From a virus, in the IMG/VR virus record IMGVR_UViG_3300018424_000352, positions 1-20,151 of that record: 20,151 nucleotides of DNA. One strand, given 5' to 3'. The notes beneath the pieces were generated by a model. The model saw nothing but the letters and a program-made list of their open reading frames with translations, was not told where the DNA came from and did not search any database. A program made the position numbers and the translations under genes. Within the stretch, counting starts at the first letter, position 1. Every line of letters begins with the position of its first letter. Below, in pieces: positions 7,808-15,150 of the stretch.

Positions 7808-7984
7808 TTAATAATCGAACTGAATTTCAGTTCGTTCAGAATTGAGCATACACAAATCAAAAACCCTTTGGAATTGATCTGGAGTTTCACACTCTACCGT
7901 CAACTCATTGCCATCATCAGAGAAAATATGAAATGACCTAGAAGGGATACTAATAACAACTTTGGAAACGAGTTCATCAATCAT
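7808..7984 (-). CDS. Small hypothetical cyanophage-type protein (58 aa)
   Basis: The 58-aa product begins MIDELVSKVVISIPSRSFHI and continues with FSDDGNELTVECETPDQFQR: a compact alpha/beta-looking small protein with an acidic middle. The ATG at 7984 is preferred over an in-frame GTG at 8020, because the promoter at 8011-8039 would start transcription near 8004, downstream of the GTG. No strong Shine-Dalgarno is visible before the ATG, so the leader of about 20 nt may depend on other features. It is the first gene of the accessory island and is followed by a hairpin. Short proteins of this style are frequent in cyanophages, but I can assign no function. Confidence 0.65.
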   Translation of the reverse strand: MIDELVSKVVISIPSRSFHIFSDDGNELTVECETPDQFQRVFDLCMLNSERTEIQFDY

Positions 7985-8010
7985 AGTAGAGTGCTCAACT
8001 GAACAATGTA

Positions 8011-8039
8011 ATAGTAGCACAGATGACTAGGTTTGTCAA
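8011..8039 (-). promoter_or_regulatory. Sigma70-type promoter (TTGACA - 17 bp - TACTAT)
   Basis: On the minus strand a perfect -35 box TTGACA (8034-8039) is separated by exactly 17 bp from TACTAT (8011-8016), which keeps the critical -12T, -11A and -7T. It sits between the spike gene stop and the 58-aa gene, and would drive the 58-aa gene and the tRNA cluster with the host RNA polymerase, independent of late phage sigma. Confidence 0.75.
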
Positions 8040-8046
8040 GCCCCCC

Positions 8047-8976
8047 TCAGTTGAGGTAGACACCTGTTAAACAGTCCACATCGAGATACGGACCTCCAGC
8101 AAACAACTGCATGACACCAAGTTGTGCAGTGGAATACGAGTTACCCAACATAACATAGTTGTCGTAGGCACCATTCAGCAAAGTAATAGAGAATGATGCT
8201 TCAACTGGACTTAATGGACCTTGAGGAACACCTGTAGGAGTTCCAGTTACCCTCATACCCGTTACCGTGTAATCAACGTAACCTCCAACAGTGTACTCCA
8301 AGTTGCTCATGGTGTCAACCCTCATGTGTCCAAGAGCATACAGTTCCATGTCCCCCTGACTAGAAATCTTAAGAGATCCACCAGTAGAGGTTTGTTCAAT
8401 AATATATGTTCCCGCAAAGGAATCTCTCATGATACCACCCTCTTTCAATTCTCTGGCGATATTAGTTCCTTTAGTAACACTCTTATGAACATCCATAATA
8501 TATGTACCAGAGCACTTAATTCCACCCTCTGCCATAATAGTATTGTACTTATCACCAACAGTAAGTTGATAAGTACCATCTACTTTGTCGTATCTGTCTC
8601 CACGTACATGACAATGCATATCACCTTCAACATCCATACGAATGTCACCAGCAACATTAATATTCAATCTATGATTTAGATCTGGATTTTCCTTATCAAT
8701 TTTACTGCCACATTTGATGTTGACATTTTCTTGTGCGAAAACATTTACATCCTTTGTAGTGGAATGTACATGGATTGTACCATCTGGGAAAATTTTAACA
8801 TAGGCACCAGTAAGTCCATGCCTAATGTTAATTACTTCTACACCCTCAACATCAGAACGTTCAATTACATGCCCTACTGCTGTTGAAGATATTCTAGAGT
8901 ATGGATACACCCGTTTTTCACTGGGATCATCCTCTTTTAGTTTCTTTAGTGCTGCTTTTGTTTTATCATCTGCCAT
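8047..8976 (-). CDS. Central tail spike protein, gp5 C-terminal-like beta-helix (309 aa)
   Basis: The start is set at the ATG at 8976 (MADDKTKAALKKLKEDD), which has AGGAGA seven bases upstream; an ATG nine codons earlier lies inside the preceding gene. Residues about 60-240 consist of short repeated beta strands with VxG/VeGD turns (NINVAGDIRMDVEGDMHCHV, then VRGDRYDKVDGTYQLTVGDK), as in the triple-stranded beta-helix needle of T4 gp5C. In T4 this needle is cleaved from gp5; here it is a separate gene, starting 2 nt after the stop of the OB-fold hub gene. The N-terminal about 20 residues are charged and helical. The product is likely the trimeric membrane-piercing spike under the hub. No PAAR-type tip motif was recognised. 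Confidence 0.8.
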   Translation of the reverse strand: MADDKTKAALKKLKEDDPSEKRVYPYSRISSTAVGHVIERSDVEGVEVINIRHGLTGAYVKIFPDGTIHVHSTTKDVNVFAQENVNIKCGSKIDKENPDLNHRLNINVAGDIRMDVEGDMHCHVRGDRYDKVDGTYQLTVGDKYNTIMAEGGIKCSGTYIMDVHKSVTKGTNIARELKEGGIMRDSFAGTYIIEQTSTGGSLKISSQGDMELYALGHMRVDTMSNLEYTVGGYVDYTVTGMRVTGTPTGVPQGPLSPVEASFSITLLNGAYDNYVMLGNSYSTAQLGVMQLFAGGPYLDVDCLTGVYLN

Positions 8977-8978
8977 AA

Positions 8979-11126
8979 TTATTCTCCTGGGTGACCCACA
9001 CAATCAATAATATGTTGATAGCGATCATAGACATCGCTAAGATACAGTTTAGCATCTTTTCTTGCAATATACCTTAATGAAGGTTTGATAATTGCTCTTC
9101 TTGAGTTAGCAACACCAACACTTCCTTCATTACAACCAAGATAAATCTTAGGCATTTTTGTAAACCCAAATCCTTCCTTAACAACTTCAATGGATAATAA
9201 TCTTCCATTGACAATATTTGGTTTTAATTCTGGAAGAACCACTTCTGCTTGTTCATCCGATGCAGGTTCGATAATGACTCCACAGGATTCATCTAGATTC
9301 TCACCAGCATTCAAAACTACTGGTGGGTTGTTTGTAGTAATAATACCTAACCATGTTGGGTTTTCAGTGAACACACCAAAAACTTTATCATAATCTGGAT
9401 TACCATCATCATCAGTTGGAACTTCGGTGTTGGTTACAGATCCATCAAAATAAGGATATCCACCTCCACCGTTAATAACGATAACATCAGTCAATTTGCA
9501 ATTGTTAACAATTGCTTTTAATCTTGCGTTTCTTCCATATCCAGCGTATGGAGTTACAGCAACTCTTGGTTCTCTACAAATACCTGGAACATTTCCTCCA
9601 GGATTAGTAATAACTACTCCAACAATAACTCCACTGCCACTAACAGCAGGGATTGCCCTAGGTCTATCATCACCCTGACCTTTACCATGTCCAGTAAAAT
9701 GAATGGTTGGGAATGCAGGAATACGCTCTCTATTTGCTCTAGAGCAATCAAGAGTGCCGCTGACTACCTTACCATCAGGACCAATAATAGAACCACCGTT
9801 TAAACTACTGAAGAAAGAATCTTCACCATACAATCCAACGTTCAAATCATCTGGAAGACCACTAAAGGTTTCCATACGATTAAATAATGTCTCAATTGCA
9901 TTGTCTGGTTTGTCTCCTTCTTTGGTGGAGAACTCACCAGTACCAAGGAAGCAGGAGAGGTTACCATCACAGAACTGTGCAATGAGTGCTCCAAGTTTTG
10001 CAACAAGAGAACCACCAAAATCACCAGCAACTTGAATGATCGAAACTGCATTCTTAATCATATCCAATGCAGTTTCAATTGCACCAGTAATTTCATTAAC
10101 AATACCTTGGATAATATCACTAATTACACAGAGAGCAGCATTTAAAAGATTTTCAAGTAAACCAGAAACAATATCAAAAAGAAACTCAAGTAGTTTTTCA
10201 AATACTGTTTTAAATATACATTTAATAATCTCCCAAATAGTGTCCATCACCTTAGTAGTTGCCCAGATAACTTCTGGTTTCTTTTGAGGTGCTAATGTAA
10301 GGGCATCAGTTACTGGTTTAAGAATAAACTTTTCAAAATACTTTCTAAGTTCATCTAAGATTAACTGCTTTACACTACCTAACAATCCTTGAGCAACTGC
10401 ACCAAGACGTGAAGTATATGTTGAGATAATTTCTAAAGAACTAGTAATATTACCAGTTGTTTTATCTACTAATGTAGATCCAAAATTCTCATTCCGTTCT
10501 GCATACTTAAACAAATCATTTAAAATTCTAGCGATGTCAGATTCTGGTCTAGGACCACATTTTGCATTGGCGACAGAGAGAGTTTGCTCTTCATCCTTAG
10601 ATTGCCTTTCATCATTCTTACTTGCTTGACCTACATTACTACCTCTATTTGATGGTCCATGTTTTGCTTGACCATCTGCAGGTAAGTTATTCTGAATGGT
10701 CTCTGGACGATATGGTTCGAAATCATTGGATAGACCAGTTTGTCCTGGTTGATTTGCATAGTTTTGATTCTTCTTTTCAATAATACCCAATGCACCCATA
10801 ACTATAGGTTGCTGAGCACTTTCTCCATCCAAAAATGTACCAAGAACCCAAGTTCCATTTAATAATCCATGGGTAGCACCAGAACCCCTTCTGCTGGGAG
10901 TTTCTGTAGTAGGCATCATCACATGTGCCCATGGCAATTCTTCAGGTTTAAGTTTACCACGTTCACGTTCGTGGTATCCCATAATCCTGACTTTGACTCT
11001 ATTTGCCTCAGAGTAATCTACTAACTCTTCACCGATAATGTCAACATGACCATCACCTTCAACTTGTCCTATCCATAATCGATTACCCTGAGCACCAATC
11101 CAATGATTAGATTCTAACGTTTGCAT
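8979..11126 (-). CDS. gp5: gp5-type baseplate hub with N-terminal OB-fold, lacking lysozyme (715 aa)
   Basis: Residues about 10-120 match the gp5 OB-fold: NHWIGAQGNRLWIGQVEGD, RVKVRIMGYHERERG, ELPWAHVMMPTTE, GTWVLGTFLDGESAQQPIVM. In T4 this domain caps the hub and is followed by a T4-type lysozyme and the needle. Here no lysozyme signature follows. Instead comes a polar linker, then a long amphipathic helical region at about 200-395 (for example KLLEFLFDIVSGLLENLLNA) with possible hydrophobic coiled-coil character. The C-terminal part at about 470-700 is beta-rich with 'V.V..GGGGYPYF' and GFGF-type repeats. The ATG overlaps the upstream stop by one base (TAATG). It probably forms the hub trimer between the gp27-like ring and the separate spike. 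The symbol refers to the OB-fold part only. Confidence 0.8.
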   Translation of the reverse strand: MQTLESNHWIGAQGNRLWIGQVEGDGHVDIIGEELVDYSEANRVKVRIMGYHERERGKLKPEELPWAHVMMPTTETPSRRGSGATHGLLNGTWVLGTFLDGESAQQPIVMGALGIIEKKNQNYANQPGQTGLSNDFEPYRPETIQNNLPADGQAKHGPSNRGSNVGQASKNDERQSKDEEQTLSVANAKCGPRPESDIARILNDLFKYAERNENFGSTLVDKTTGNITSSLEIISTYTSRLGAVAQGLLGSVKQLILDELRKYFEKFILKPVTDALTLAPQKKPEVIWATTKVMDTIWEIIKCIFKTVFEKLLEFLFDIVSGLLENLLNAALCVISDIIQGIVNEITGAIETALDMIKNAVSIIQVAGDFGGSLVAKLGALIAQFCDGNLSCFLGTGEFSTKEGDKPDNAIETLFNRMETFSGLPDDLNVGLYGEDSFFSSLNGGSIIGPDGKVVSGTLDCSRANRERIPAFPTIHFTGHGKGQGDDRPRAIPAVSGSGVIVGVVITNPGGNVPGICREPRVAVTPYAGYGRNARLKAIVNNCKLTDVIVINGGGGYPYFDGSVTNTEVPTDDDGNPDYDKVFGVFTENPTWLGIITTNNPPVVLNAGENLDESCGVIIEPASDEQAEVVLPELKPNIVNGRLLSIEVVKEGFGFTKMPKIYLGCNEGSVGVANSRRAIIKPSLRYIARKDAKLYLSDVYDRYQHIIDCVGHPGE

Positions 11127-11338
11127 TAATCTTCGTAAATTCTACATTCTGCTGCGTCTGGATTAGCGTCACAAAATAATTCTAAAGGTGTTGGATCATA
11201 AGTTTCGTTTGGATGGTTTTCATGATACGCTTCTAACTGTTCAAGCTCGTCTTCAATGTGACGACGACGTTGGGGTGAAAGTTGCGGATTAGATAGTTCT
11301 TCCCTATCTGCTTCAATATGCTGTTCGATGTTTTCCAT
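11126..11338 (-). CDS. CP12-like small protein in the baseplate operon (70 aa)
   Basis: The 70-aa protein has an N-terminal charged helical part (MENIEQHIEADREELSNPQL), a second Glu-rich helix (HIEDELEQLEAYHENHP) and a C-terminus ending ELFCDANPDAAECRIYED. The last segment closely follows the C-terminal signature of CP12, the disordered redox protein that binds GAPDH and phosphoribulokinase in the Calvin cycle: two cysteines eight residues apart around 'NPxxxEC', then R-x-Y and an acidic end. The N-terminal cysteine pair and the AWD-VEEL core of typical CP12 are absent or strongly altered. GGAG lies six bases before the ATG. It sits between gp27-like and gp5-type hub genes, 1 nt from one and overlapping the other, so a structural role is equally possible. 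The likeness is seen; the function is inference. Confidence 0.7.
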   Translation of the reverse strand: MENIEQHIEADREELSNPQLSPQRRRHIEDELEQLEAYHENHPNETYDPTPLELFCDANPDAAECRIYED

Positions 11339-11339
11339 A

Positions 11340-12620
11340 TTATGCTCCGAATGAATCTCTTACTAATGTTAAGTTTGTTTTTAAAGTTGCCTCGGGATAT
11401 GCGCCTGAGTAAATATGCCGTATACTACTTATAACATATTTACCACTATAAGTTTTATCTATTTTGCCATCGGCATCAGTAAACTCAATGTATACTACAT
11501 TACCAGCACGTAAAGATAAATTTCCATAAACTTGACCAACTAAAACCTGACTGGTAAATACACCAAATCTAGAAACAGATTGTACAATCGTCTCCTTCAT
11601 GTACATCTTATTTTTAGTTTTATCTTGATTTCCAGATTCTAAGAACAAATCATCATTATATGATATTGTCATGTTTCTCGTTGGAGATTTAGACAATACT
11701 TTTTTATATAGGTCAGGCAAGTCATCCTGCTTACCTAACTTTTGCCACTTTTTATAGTTATCTGCAATGTTATATTCTGCAGTATAAACCTCCATATTGA
11801 CCAAATCTAAGAAGTCAACTTTACCTGAATAGAATCCTTTATCAAAGTTTTCAATTAAATCCAAATTCCTTACGAACTTAGGGTTTTTAAAGGAAGAAAC
11901 TTCATCAACTCCTCCCTGTGTAGTTCCAGTTGTAAATCTGGCAACTTCTGTCGTTTGTTCGGCAAGAGAGTCAATGGAAACGAAATTGTACTTGTCATAA
12001 TCCTCAAAGAAGAAATAACCTGCACTCACATCAGATCCACCACTCTTGGTGCTTTTAGAACTCTTACCGATATATTTGTTCCTTGCCCAAACCAATACTT
12101 CATATGGTTTTGAATTGGGAGGAACAAAGGTTAGAGTATTCATACTACCAGTAACATTTGTGGGTTTTTTAGACCCCAATTCTCCATTGATAACATCACC
12201 CAACAACGCATCACTCTTGACTGACTTGTATTGTTTTGATACTCGTTTCAGGTGATTGTTGATGGCATCTAACCTGCACAATTCTAGCACAAAGATCTTA
12301 CCAGTGTCAACCACCTCTTTATCGTGGATCTCATAAACGTACAAAGGACCATTAGCAGATCCACCCGTAAATTCATACTTTACATTATTTGTTTTATCCT
12401 CTACAACTAACTCAATCTGTTCCAGACCAATCATACCCTGAGACAGAGAACTTGTAGTATCAACTATCTTCATAGTTACAGTAATATATTTCTGAAGGAT
12501 ACCTTCTGAATATTCAAAAGATAGAATACTTCCTCTATCAATAGAGAACTTTTTACCACTATGCAACTTTACAGATGCTTTCTTTATCTCAAAATTATTG
12601 ACTAGTAATGGTTGATTCAT
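11340..12620 (-). CDS. gp27-like baseplate hub protein (426 aa)
   Basis: The protein is beta-rich throughout. Residues about 10-130 form a first tube-like half (LHSGKKFSIDRGSILSFEYS, then KYITVTMKIVDTTSSLSQGM). They are followed by a section with PPNSKPYEVLVWARNKYIG and YFFFEDYDKYNFVSIDSLAE. This 'P...P.e.l.W...' followed by 'ff.e....f.f.SId.L' pattern is characteristic of gp27/gpD-type hub proteins that extend the tail tube and hold the gp5 OB-fold. The C-terminal part (SLRAGNVVYIEFTDADGK, YSGKYVISSIRHIYSG) matches the end of such hub proteins. It starts two bases after the stop of the preceding gene. Placement directly ahead of the gp5-type gene agrees with T4, where gp27 and gp5 form one complex. 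I did not recognise any enzymatic domain. Confidence 0.75.
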   Translation of the reverse strand: MNQPLLVNNFEIKKASVKLHSGKKFSIDRGSILSFEYSEGILQKYITVTMKIVDTTSSLSQGMIGLEQIELVVEDKTNNVKYEFTGGSANGPLYVYEIHDKEVVDTGKIFVLELCRLDAINNHLKRVSKQYKSVKSDALLGDVINGELGSKKPTNVTGSMNTLTFVPPNSKPYEVLVWARNKYIGKSSKSTKSGGSDVSAGYFFFEDYDKYNFVSIDSLAEQTTEVARFTTGTTQGGVDEVSSFKNPKFVRNLDLIENFDKGFYSGKVDFLDLVNMEVYTAEYNIADNYKKWQKLGKQDDLPDLYKKVLSKSPTRNMTISYNDDLFLESGNQDKTKNKMYMKETIVQSVSRFGVFTSQVLVGQVYGNLSLRAGNVVYIEFTDADGKIDKTYSGKYVISSIRHIYSGAYPEATLKTNLTLVRDSFGA

Positions 12621-12622
12621 TA

Positions 12623-15148
12623 TTATAATCCTGGTTGACTTGCTTTGTTTTTAGAAGATTCCGAAGAAGATGAGGAATTGTTACTACTATTTAATTTAAA
12701 TATATCCATCATCATTGACGCTGCTGCTGGAACAGCAGTTACTGGACTTGTCATTAATGATGCTTTTTGAGCGAGACCAAGTGTTTCCACTACCTGATCT
12801 TGGAATGTTTTTCCCTTTTCAATTGGTGGTTTTTGTGCAGGTGGTTTTAATGCATCATCACCAGATGGTGGTGGTGCTGGTGGAACCTCATTTTTATCTT
12901 TCTCAAGTGCTTTTAATGTCTTATCCCAACTTGTTAATGATTTATTCGTACCCACATTATCATAGAATCCTCTACCAGATGCATCTGTTGGAAGTGCTGC
13001 CCACTCCATAGAAAGATTCTTAGCAAAATCCTCTTTGCTCATCTTTCCAGATTTGAAATCTTGATATCCCCTTCTATCTAAAAGCATCTGGAAGATCTGA
13101 TCTTGCCCTGCTTGATCAAACTTAAATGTTGTTGGATCAATACCTCTCGCTTTGAGCATATCCTTTGCTGATGCCATTTGAATCTGATAGCGACCCATAG
13201 CAAACTTATCACCCTTTTCAGCAGATAACTGGGCAATTGTTTTATCTAAAATACTTGCATCTTTAGCACCACCAACTAATTTGGTGTAATCATTTCCAGA
13301 TTCTAATCCACCAATAAAACTCTTTAAATCATCACCACCAGCGGAACTACCACCGCCTCCAGCGCCACCTCCGCCACCGCCGCCAGCACTGTTGCCATTC
13401 TTATTATCTCCACCACCAAACATTCCCATAATAGCATCAAAGATATTCTTCTCTGCACCCAGTTCAACTCTAAAATTAGGTATACCTGCCGCTTTAGCAA
13501 TTCCGCCAAACATATTGTTGATAAATTCTTTTGCTGGTCCTGGAATTAATGGAGCAAATGGACTAAGGATTTTGTTAGCAAGAGACAGTAATGTAATCGC
13601 ACCTGCTTTTTGAGGTAACGTCACAACATCTAATAATGGTTTAGTTAATTTCTTAACTGCTGGATTTTGCGTTTCTGATTTTTGAATAGGAGCAAGTGGT
13701 TTCTTGTCTCCCTTGAAAAACTCACCACCAGTTGCTGCTGCCTTAAGAGGTAATGCTGGACCTTTGTAGTCATAATCACCAGGGATGCTGGTATCTGGTA
13801 GAGGGGTAGGCGCAGGTGCCTCTGGAGCGGGTGCAGGTGCCTCTGCAGGTGCCTCTGGAGCGGGTGCAGGTGCCTCAGGTATTTCTGGTGGTTGTTCCTC
13901 TGAAGGTGTTTCTTCTACAGGTGCTTCTGGTGGTTGTTCTTCCTCCTTATTAAAGAATGGAGAAACCGATCTAAGAATTAATGGTGCAAGTATGCCAGCA
14001 AGACCAGCATAGAACATTGTAGTAAGGAGACCTTGCTTCTTATCTTTCTTCTTCTTCTTTTTATCTTTATCTTTAGATTTACCCTTACCTTCAGTTTCTT
14101 CTTTAGGTTCTGCCTCTAATGCTGCTTCCCTCGCTTTACCCTTAAGCAGTTGAGTCAATTTAGCATCTGCACTCTTCTTAAACTCAAACCTCTCCTTATT
14201 AATCTTATAAAGATTAAATAATGCTTGTCGAGTTTCAATTACGTTTTGATATATCTCACTTAATGACTCACCAATACCCATCTCTGAGGGAGTAATTCTT
14301 GGCATTTTTCTGCCAAGTTTTTTACTCTTACCTCTAGTTCTTCTTCGCTTCTTAGCAGTTGGTTGTGGAAGTGGATCGTTCTTAACTTGCTCAATTAATT
14401 CATCTAACTTTGTACCAAGTTGATCAGGAACTTCAGATTCCCAATCTTCATCATTTTCAGGAGCAACTGTCTTTTTGGGTGGTTCCTTTGGTCCCTGAAC
14501 AGGTGGTTCTGCAGGTCCCTGCATTGGATCAGGACCCTGAACAGGTGGTTCTACTGGACCAGCAGGTTTTGGATACTGATCTGGGTTGGCACTTTCTCTT
14601 GCCTTACGTCTTGCTTCTAATTCCTCTTGCTGCTTTCTTTTAAAATCCTCAAACGCCTGCTTCTGTTGTGCGATTAATTCATCAACAACATCCAATATCT
14701 GGTCAGATTTTTCTTCTAATTTCTTATCAAGTTTTTCCGTAACATCATCTACAAACTTATCTTCTGGTTTGTAGATTTGCGTCTCACCAGTAGTTGGTTC
14801 TTTCTTAGTAGGTTTAGTTTCTTTTTTGTTACTAGGTTTAACTATCTCTACAGGTATTACTTTATCTCTTTCTTCAGGAATTCCATAAAACTCCCTTAAT
14901 ATCATTCTAATATTCACAATGCCAGCAGTTTCCTTGCCAGTCATCAAATCACTTTCAATCTCATCATAATAATTTGGAAGTTCAGAAGGTGCTAACCACG
15001 TAGTTCTCGAAGCAATAAATCTCTTTGCTTTTTCTACTCCATCATTGGTGCGTGGAAACAAACCATAGGCAAGAACAATACCAACAGCAATCTCTCTATG
15101 TGCTGGTTTTGTAAATTTTTTAACTGCTGACTGTGGATAATTTGCCAT
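12623..15148 (-). CDS. Long tail protein with lambda-endolysin-like (GH104-type) domain (841 aa)
   Basis: Regions in order: a globular N-terminus (about 1-105, TKPAHREIAVGIVLAYGLFP), a Glu/Lys coiled coil (about 130-190), a Pro-rich section with EPPVQGP repeats, a very basic patch (about 265-285), a Lys-run then a hydrophobic segment at about 373-395 (MFYAGLAGILAPLILRSV) that could span a membrane, an Ala/Pro/Glu tandem repeat, a Gly-rich linker, and at about 605-735 a domain resembling lambda endolysin R. There, Glu616 in GLESGND matches the catalytic-Glu region and GRYQI (652-656) and MEWAALP the family motifs. The tail ends in a Ser-rich stretch. It lies where T4 has gp28/gp29 and may be a tape-measure or hub-lumen protein that cuts peptidoglycan during DNA entry. 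Lytic activity is inferred. Confidence 0.75.
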   Translation of the reverse strand: MANYPQSAVKKFTKPAHREIAVGIVLAYGLFPRTNDGVEKAKRFIASRTTWLAPSELPNYYDEIESDLMTGKETAGIVNIRMILREFYGIPEERDKVIPVEIVKPSNKKETKPTKKEPTTGETQIYKPEDKFVDDVTEKLDKKLEEKSDQILDVVDELIAQQKQAFEDFKRKQQEELEARRKARESANPDQYPKPAGPVEPPVQGPDPMQGPAEPPVQGPKEPPKKTVAPENDEDWESEVPDQLGTKLDELIEQVKNDPLPQPTAKKRRRTRGKSKKLGRKMPRITPSEMGIGESLSEIYQNVIETRQALFNLYKINKERFEFKKSADAKLTQLLKGKAREAALEAEPKEETEGKGKSKDKDKKKKKKDKKQGLLTTMFYAGLAGILAPLILRSVSPFFNKEEEQPPEAPVEETPSEEQPPEIPEAPAPAPEAPAEAPAPAPEAPAPTPLPDTSIPGDYDYKGPALPLKAAATGGEFFKGDKKPLAPIQKSETQNPAVKKLTKPLLDVVTLPQKAGAITLLSLANKILSPFAPLIPGPAKEFINNMFGGIAKAAGIPNFRVELGAEKNIFDAIMGMFGGGDNKNGNSAGGGGGGGAGGGGSSAGGDDLKSFIGGLESGNDYTKLVGGAKDASILDKTIAQLSAEKGDKFAMGRYQIQMASAKDMLKARGIDPTTFKFDQAGQDQIFQMLLDRRGYQDFKSGKMSKEDFAKNLSMEWAALPTDASGRGFYDNVGTNKSLTSWDKTLKALEKDKNEVPPAPPPSGDDALKPPAQKPPIEKGKTFQDQVVETLGLAQKASLMTSPVTAVPAAASMMMDIFKLNSSNNSSSSSESSKNKASQPGL
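13812..13877 (-). repeat. Tandem 33-bp repeat, two copies
   Basis: Two adjacent 33-bp units (13812-13844 and 13845-13877) differ only at their last base. They encode an 11-residue Ala/Pro/Glu unit (APAPAPEAPAE) inside the 841-aa tail protein and keep its reading frame. The near-perfect identity suggests a recent duplication in a flexible linker. Confidence 0.9.
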
Positions 15149-15150
15149 TA

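Noticed and set aside
7985-8020. GTG start that would lengthen the 58-aa protein by 12 residues
   Set aside because: It lies within or upstream of the expected transcription start of the 8011-8039 promoter, so the ATG at 7984 is preferred.
8221-8679. Open frame of 152 codons on the plus strand
   Set aside because: Antisense to the well-supported spike gene; the product has no family likeness and no upstream ribosome binding site was seen.
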